A stretch of 9,122 nucleotides of DNA from Rhodocyclaceae bacterium (GTDB taxonomy: Bacteria; Pseudomonadota; Gammaproteobacteria; Burkholderiales; Rhodocyclaceae). The notes below the pieces were generated by a model. The model had not been told where the DNA came from. It ran no database searches and saw only the letters and a program-made list of their open reading frames with translations. Below, piece by piece: positions 5,477-9,122 of the stretch. Numbering within the stretch: the stretch's first letter is position 1; each line of letters begins with the position of its first letter. A program made the translations under genes and the position numbers. The stretch lies in NCBI GenBank assembly GCA_025361105.1, contig JANYAW010000132.1, forward strand, positions 1-9,122, given 5' to 3'.

Positions 5477-6715
5477 ATGAACGCCACCACCATCTATCAA
5501 CCGCGTTTGGTTTTTTGCCTTTCGATTGCACAGCTAATCACTTGGGGCAGTGTGTTTTACGGCTTCGCTTTGTTGATGGTGCCAGTCGAACAGGAGCTTG
5601 GTCTAAGCCGTGCCGAATCCTCCCTGGCGTTTAGTCTGGCCTTGCTCGCAGAGGGTTTGCTGGCCTATCCGATTGGTCGCTTAATCGATCACGGGTATGA
5701 GCGTGCGGTGATGACTTGTGGATCGCTGCTGGTGTGCGCGTGTTTGTTGATGCACAGTTTTATTTCCAGTGCCTTGGGTTTTTATGTAGTGTGGATGGGT
5801 CTCGGTGCGGCTTTGGCGGCGACGCTTTACACGCCGGCTTTTGCCATCGTCACGCGGCGCTTTCCGGGAGATTTCCGGCGCGCGATTATCACCCTGACAT
5901 TTCTCGGTGGGCTGGCCAGCACGGTGTTCATTCCGCTCACCGCATGGTTGATAGCGAATTTTGGTTGGCGACATGCGCTGTGGTTTTTGGCTGCGCTGCA
6001 TGTATTGGTGTGCGCGCCGCTGCATGCGCTGGTGTTACGTGGTGCGCCAATCAACATCGCCCAGGAGGGTGCGCACGAACATTCCGGTCACGCGGCACCG
6101 ACGCTACTCTCGCAGCATCTACGCAGTGCGCCGTTCTTGCTGATCGGTGCGTTTGTGGTGCTCCTGATGGCCGCGACTTCGGCGCTGCCTGCGCATTTGG
6201 TGAGCTTGCTGCGCGAGAACAATTTGCCCGAAGCCTGGGTCATCGCGGTTCCCGCCAGCATCGGCATCATGCAAGTTTTGGGGCGTGCGTTGTTGTTCTT
6301 TTTCGAGCGGCGTTTCGATGTGCATTTGGCCAATCGGCTGATTCCCTGTTTGATTCCGCTGGGATTGGGTGTCTTGTTGCTTGTGCCTTTTTTTGGCGTG
6401 GGCAATCATGCGCTGGTGCTGTGCTTCGTGGTGTTATACGGAATGGGCAATGGCATGCTGACCATCGTCAAAGGCACGGCGATTGCACAGTATGTCGATA
6501 TGAAACAAGTGGCGACACTCAACGGCGCGCTGGGCATTCCGGTGGCGCTGGCACGAGCTGCTTCGCCGCTATTGATGGGTGTGCTGTGGAGCCAGCAATC
6601 CGGTTATCGCGATGGCTTGTGGGCGTTGTTGCTGATGAGTGTGGCGGGTATCGCCTGTCTGGTATTTGCACAGCGATTCGCACAAGGGCTCAGTGCGCGA
6701 CATGATGCGCAATAA
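5477..6715 (+). CDS. MFS transporter, substrate unknown
   Basis: Major facilitator superfamily permease of 412 residues with 12 apparent membrane segments (roughly 12-34, 48-70, 78-96, 101-124, 136-160, 164-188, 218-240, 255-276, 287-306, 311-333, 345-370, 378-400) and a cytoplasmic middle loop around 190-217. GRLIDHGYERAV (67-78), between segments 2 and 3, is the degenerate motif A. The N-terminal AQLITWGSVFYGFALL with PVEQELGLSRAE resembles MFS members related to monocarboxylate/oxalate-formate type carriers, but the substrate cannot be assigned. The frame extends upstream into the oxidoreductase gene through a TTG at 5375. The ATG at 5477 is preferred because it lies 22 bp after that gene's stop and directly precedes the first membrane helix. 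No clear Shine-Dalgarno is visible, so translation may depend on coupling. It ends at a strong terminator. Confidence 0.85.
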   Translation: MNATTIYQPRLVFCLSIAQLITWGSVFYGFALLMVPVEQELGLSRAESSLAFSLALLAEGLLAYPIGRLIDHGYERAVMTCGSLLVCACLLMHSFISSALGFYVVWMGLGAALAATLYTPAFAIVTRRFPGDFRRAIITLTFLGGLASTVFIPLTAWLIANFGWRHALWFLAALHVLVCAPLHALVLRGAPINIAQEGAHEHSGHAAPTLLSQHLRSAPFLLIGAFVVLLMAATSALPAHLVSLLRENNLPEAWVIAVPASIGIMQVLGRALLFFFERRFDVHLANRLIPCLIPLGLGVLLLVPFFGVGNHALVLCFVVLYGMGNGMLTIVKGTAIAQYVDMKQVATLNGALGIPVALARAASPLLMGVLWSQQSGYRDGLWALLLMSVAGIACLVFAQRFAQGLSARHDAQ

Positions 6716-6743
6716 AAAAAGCGACCGATGACGGTCGCTTTTT
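6714..6743. terminator. bidirectional intrinsic terminator between MFS gene and HU gene
   Basis: A-tract (6714-6720), then GCGACCG (6721-6727), loop ATGA, CGGTCGC (6732-6738) and a T-tract (6739-6743). The perfect 7-bp GC-rich stem extends through A-T pairs on both sides. It reads as a Rho-independent terminator on both strands. It begins at the TAA of the MFS gene on the plus strand and lies about 50 bp after the HU stop on the minus strand, so it ends two convergent transcripts. Confidence 0.9.
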
Positions 6744-6790
6744 GAATTACGGCTTGGCCTGAATACGGCCAATCGTGAAAACTTCGTGAA

Positions 6791-7150
6791 TTACTTTTTC
6801 TTCGCAGCAGGCTTTTTGGCAGCCGGTTTAGCGGCAGCTTTTTTAGCCGCAGGTTTTTTCGCCGCGACTTTTTTCTTGCCTGATACAGCGGCCTTGAGTG
6901 CGGCGCCTGCCGAGAATTTCGGCACAGTGGTTGCGGCAATTTTCAGCGTCTCACCGGTCTTGGGATTCTTGCCGGTACGCGCAGCGCGCAACACCGATTT
7001 GAATGTACCGAAGCCGATTAGCGCTACTGGATTACCTTTGGAAATTGCGCCGGTGATGATGTCGGTCAATGCGTCAATAACTTTGTTGGCAGCGGCCTTG
7101 GTGAGTTCGGCACGCTTGGCTAGTTCTTCGATTAGTTCGCTCTTGTTCAA
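6791..7150 (-). CDS. hup: HU-family DNA-binding protein with Lys/Ala/Pro-rich C-terminal tail
   Basis: A 119-residue nucleoid protein. Residues 1-90 are a complete HU/IHF core: MNKSELIEELAKRAELTKAA helices, ALIGFGTF (43-50), the DNA-binding arm RAARTGKNPKTGETLKI (55-71) with its Pro at the tip, and PKFSAGAALKAAV (77-89). Residues 91-119 are an added basic tail (KKKVAAKKPAAKKAAAKPAA...), like histone H1-type tails found on some bacterial HU proteins. It should bind and bend DNA as a dimer, with the tail adding non-specific contacts. The start codon is TTG, not ATG: the core begins exactly at MNKSEL, GAGGGAG lies 7 bases upstream, and no ATG precedes it in frame. The gene is convergent with the MFS gene and divergent from the beta-alanine transaminase. 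Confidence 0.93.
   Translation of the reverse strand: MNKSELIEELAKRAELTKAAANKVIDALTDIITGAISKGNPVALIGFGTFKSVLRAARTGKNPKTGETLKIAATTVPKFSAGAALKAAVSGKKKVAAKKPAAKKAAAKPAAKKPAAKKK
6804..6878 (-). repeat. five imperfect 15-bp tandem units encoding the HU tail
   Basis: The tail-coding DNA resolves into 15-base units starting at 6804, 6819, 6834, 6849 and 6864. Most have the plus-strand form GCAG-N-(G/T)-T-rich-GCC or similar, each coding for about five residues of the AAKKP/AAKKA type. Such repeats can change copy number by slippage without breaking the frame, so tail length may vary between related strains. Confidence 0.55.
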
Positions 7151-7304
7151 GTGATATCTCCCTCGTGGTTGAAAAAACGCATTGTTCCACTATTTTCATA
7201 ATTGTGGTGCACTGTGAGAAATAATTTGCATAACTATGGCGTATCGTCAGCACCAACTGGCATCCACTAAAATTTCATTCAGCCCCGCCCCTGGAGTTCT
7301 GCCC
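7151..7304. promoter_or_regulatory. divergent intergenic region between HU and transaminase genes
   Basis: This 154-bp AT-richer region must hold the promoters of both divergent genes. On the plus strand TTGAAA (7169-7174), a 16-base spacer and TATTTT (7191-7196) form a plausible sigma70-type promoter for the transaminase operon, leaving a leader of about 100 bases. I see no convincing -35/-10 pair for HU on the minus strand. GGAG (7292-7296 region) lies about 8 bases before the transaminase ATG. An in-frame ATG at 7236 without a Shine-Dalgarno is considered untranslated. Confidence 0.35.
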
Positions 7305-8618
7305 ATGACTGCCACAAATCTCGAACCTTATTGGATGCCATTCACCGCGAATCGTGCGTTCAAAAAGGCGCCGCGTGTGCTGCATTCGGCGCAGGGGCAT
7401 TACTACACCGACGCGGATGGGCGGACTTTGCTCGACGGTTTCTCCGGATTGTGGACGACAGGGCTTGGTCATTGCCATCCAAAAATCGTCGCGGCGGTGC
7501 AGTCGCAAGTGGCGACGTTGGACTATGCGATGGCGTTTCAAATGGGGCATAACAAGGCTTTTGAGTTGGCCGAAAAACTCGTCGCCATCGCACCGCCGGA
7601 ATTCACCCGAGTGTTCTTTACCAACTCCGGCTCGGAAGCTGCCGACACTGCGCTGAAAATGTCGATTGCGTATCACCGCGCGCGTGGCGAAGGCAATCGC
7701 ACGCGCTTGATAGGCCGTGAGCGTGGCTATCACGGGGTGAATTTTGGCGGCATGTCGGTCGGCGGCATGACGGCGAATCGCAAAGTTTTTTCGCCGGTGA
7801 TGATTCCCGGTGTCGATCACATTCGCCATACGCACAGTTTGGCTGACATGGCTTTTTCCAAGGGGCAGCCTACTTGGGGTGGGCATCTGGCCGATGACTT
7901 GGAACGTCTCGTCGCACTTCACGACGCTTCAAATCTCGCTGCATTAATCGTTGAACCGGTCGCCGGTTCGGCAGGGATTTTGGTGCCACCCGTGGGCTAT
8001 CTGGAGCGCTTGCGCGAGACTTGCGACAAGCATGGCATCTTGTTAATTTTCGATGAAGTCATAACAGCATTTGGTCGCATCGGCGCAGCTTTTGGTGCGC
8101 AACGTTTTGGCGTGACACCGGACATCATCACCGTGGCCAAGGGCTTGACGAATGGCGTGATTCCGATGGGTGCGGTGTTGGTAAAGGAATCGGTGTATCA
8201 AGCGCTGACCAACTGCCCGGAAAATCTGATTGAGCTATTTCACGGCTACACCTATTCGGGTCATCCAGTTGCGGCCGCTGCCGGTTTGGCGACTTTGCAG
8301 TGTTATGAAGACGAGGCAACGTTTGCCCAAGTTCGCAACATCGAAGGCGTTTTCGAGATGCTGCTGCATGAGCTGAAAGGCGAGCCACATGTCGTGGATA
8401 TTCGCAATTTCGGACTGATGGGTGGCATTGAATTGGCGCCACGTGTCGGTAGCGCAGGTGCGCGCGGTGCTGAAGTGTTCTTGCGTTGTTTTGATGAAGG
8501 CGTGGTGGTTAGAAACACCGGTGACATCCTCGCGCTCTCACCTTTTTTTGGCTCGACCGATGACGAACTGTTACGCATCATCGACACCATCCGCCGCGCC
8601 TTACGTACAGTGAATTAG
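7305..8618 (+). CDS. bauA: beta-alanine (omega-amino acid):pyruvate transaminase
   Basis: Class III PLP aminotransferase of 437 residues, close in sequence pattern to Pseudomonas omega-amino acid:pyruvate transaminase. Examples are YWMPFTANRAF (9-19), SGLWTTGLGH (47-56), TLDYAMAFQMGH (71-82), ELHDASNLAALIVEPVAGSAG-type segment (203-224) and IPMGAVLV (286-293). It converts beta-alanine plus pyruvate to malonate semialdehyde plus alanine in the cytoplasm. Catalytic features are TNSGSEAADT (106-115), Y142-H143, D250 in IFDEV, the Schiff-base Lys279 in VAKGLTNG, T316 in GYTYSGHP and R403 for the substrate carboxylate. The ATG at 7305 is chosen over an in-frame ATG at 7236 because GGAG precedes it with suitable spacing and because known family members start near here. 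The next gene, a semialdehyde dehydrogenase, starts 9 bp downstream and uses the product, which supports the substrate call. Confidence 0.9.
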   Translation: MTATNLEPYWMPFTANRAFKKAPRVLHSAQGHYYTDADGRTLLDGFSGLWTTGLGHCHPKIVAAVQSQVATLDYAMAFQMGHNKAFELAEKLVAIAPPEFTRVFFTNSGSEAADTALKMSIAYHRARGEGNRTRLIGRERGYHGVNFGGMSVGGMTANRKVFSPVMIPGVDHIRHTHSLADMAFSKGQPTWGGHLADDLERLVALHDASNLAALIVEPVAGSAGILVPPVGYLERLRETCDKHGILLIFDEVITAFGRIGAAFGAQRFGVTPDIITVAKGLTNGVIPMGAVLVKESVYQALTNCPENLIELFHGYTYSGHPVAAAAGLATLQCYEDEATFAQVRNIEGVFEMLLHELKGEPHVVDIRNFGLMGGIELAPRVGSAGARGAEVFLRCFDEGVVVRNTGDILALSPFFGSTDDELLRIIDTIRRALRTVN

Positions 8619-8627
8619 GACATGACT

Positions 8628-9122
8628 ATGAACACTTTAGGGCATTGGATAAATGGCGCGCAGGTGGTCGACACGGCACGCACATTGGAGGTGTTCAACC
8701 CAGCCACCGGTGCGGTCGCACGACGTGTGGCGATGGCCTCGAAGACGACTGTCGAATCCGCCATCGCGGCGGCAGAAAAAGCCTTTCCTGCTTGGCGCGA
8801 TACGCCACCACTCAAGCGCGCCCGGGTGCTGTTCAAGTTCAAGGAATTGCTTGAGAAAAACACTGACCGCATCGTCCATGCGATTACCGAAGAGCACGGC
8901 AAAGTTTGGGATGATGCGCTGGGCGAATTGCAGCGCGGAATTGAAGTGGTCGAGTACGCATGTGGCGCACCGGATTTGCTCAAAGGCGAACACAGCCGCG
9001 ATGTCGGGCCGGAGATAGATTCCTGGTCGGAGATGCGCCCGCTGGGTGTGGTGGCCGGCATCACGCCGTTCAACTTTCCGGCGATGGTGCCGATGTGGAT
9101 GTTTCCTTTGGCCATCGTTTGC
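8628..9122 (+). CDS. mmsA: (methyl)malonate-semialdehyde dehydrogenase, acylating, N-terminal part
   Basis: The first 165 residues of an aldehyde dehydrogenase superfamily protein (family length about 500) run off the right edge with no stop. HWINGAQV (6-13), FNPATGAVARRV (23-34), FKELLEKNTDRI, ITEEHGKVWDDALGELQRG (86-104), the EYACGAPDLLKGE stretch and RPLGVVAGITPFNFPAMVPMWMFP (137-160) are characteristic of MmsA/BauC. N149 in PFNFP is the conserved oxyanion Asn; the catalytic Cys and Glu lie beyond the window. It would oxidise malonate semialdehyde (or methylmalonate semialdehyde in valine catabolism) with NAD and CoA to acetyl-CoA (or propionyl-CoA). An ATG at 8622 is only one base from AGGA, whereas the ATG at 8628 has 7-base spacing and is preferred. 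The Shine-Dalgarno overlaps the upstream stop (TTAGGA), indicating coupled translation. Confidence 0.92.
   Translation, partial: MNTLGHWINGAQVVDTARTLEVFNPATGAVARRVAMASKTTVESAIAAAEKAFPAWRDTPPLKRARVLFKFKELLEKNTDRIVHAITEEHGKVWDDALGELQRGIEVVEYACGAPDLLKGEHSRDVGPEIDSWSEMRPLGVVAGITPFNFPAMVPMWMFPLAIVC

Noticed and set aside
5716..6705. 329-codon open frame in another frame of the MFS gene
   Set aside because: Its Cys/Arg/Ala-rich product without domains overlaps a permease with 12 clear membrane segments.
7236..7304. N-terminal extension of the beta-alanine transaminase from the ATG at 7236
   Set aside because: There is no Shine-Dalgarno before 7236, the added residues do not resemble the family, and GGAG precedes the ATG at 7305.
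8615..9115. 166-codon minus-strand open frame at the right edge
   Set aside because: It is antisense to the aldehyde dehydrogenase N-terminus, whose conserved motifs are unmistakable.
1..9122. CRISPR array, insertion sequence ends, tRNA or rRNA genes, prophage genes
   Set aside because: I saw no regularly spaced direct repeats, transposase or integrase motifs, terminal inverted repeats with target duplications, or RNA gene signatures.

Overview
The window looks like a chromosomal segment from a member of the Pseudomonadota, most likely a beta- or gammaproteobacterium. It has moderately high GC, densely packed genes, Pseudomonas-type polyamine and beta-alanine catabolism genes, and an HU protein with a Lys/Ala/Pro-rich tail. 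I cannot narrow the genus from sequence alone.

Left part, minus strand (1-4235). Reading leftward from about 4235 there are five co-oriented genes. First comes a ccdA-ccdB type II toxin-antitoxin pair (3688-4235, TGATG stop/start overlap). After 65 bp comes a three-gene cluster in the same order as Pseudomonas spuA-spuB-spuC: a PuuD-like gamma-glutamyl-GABA hydrolase (2864-3622), a gamma-glutamylpolyamine synthetase of the glutamine synthetase family (1465-2832), and a class III polyamine:pyruvate aminotransferase (87-1454). Together they would feed putrescine and related diamines toward GABA. The oxidase and aldehyde dehydrogenase steps are not in the window. A possible further gene starts on the spuC stop codon and runs off the left edge.

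Middle part, plus strand (4307-6715). After a 226 bp divergent intergenic region come a possible 52-codon small ORF, a YhbW-like flavin-dependent luciferase-family oxidoreductase (4462-5454) and an MFS transporter (5477-6715). They end at a strong bidirectional intrinsic terminator (about 6714-6743). This terminator also serves the convergent HU gene (6791-7150, minus strand), which starts with TTG.

Right part, plus strand (7305-9122). Divergent from HU is a beta-alanine (omega-amino acid):pyruvate transaminase (7305-8618), followed after 9 bp by the 5' part of a (methyl)malonate-semialdehyde dehydrogenase gene (8628 to the window end). This pair would convert beta-alanine through malonate semialdehyde to acetyl-CoA.

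Overall the window is amine and amino acid catabolism interrupted by a toxin-antitoxin pair and a nucleoid protein gene. I found no CRISPR array, insertion sequence, prophage gene, tRNA or rRNA, and no convincing new multi-gene system. The less explained parts are the ccdA/oxidoreductase intergenic region (small ORF, palindrome, nested inverted repeat), the CcdB C-terminus that lacks the F-plasmid-type tryptophan, and the repeat-built tail of HU.
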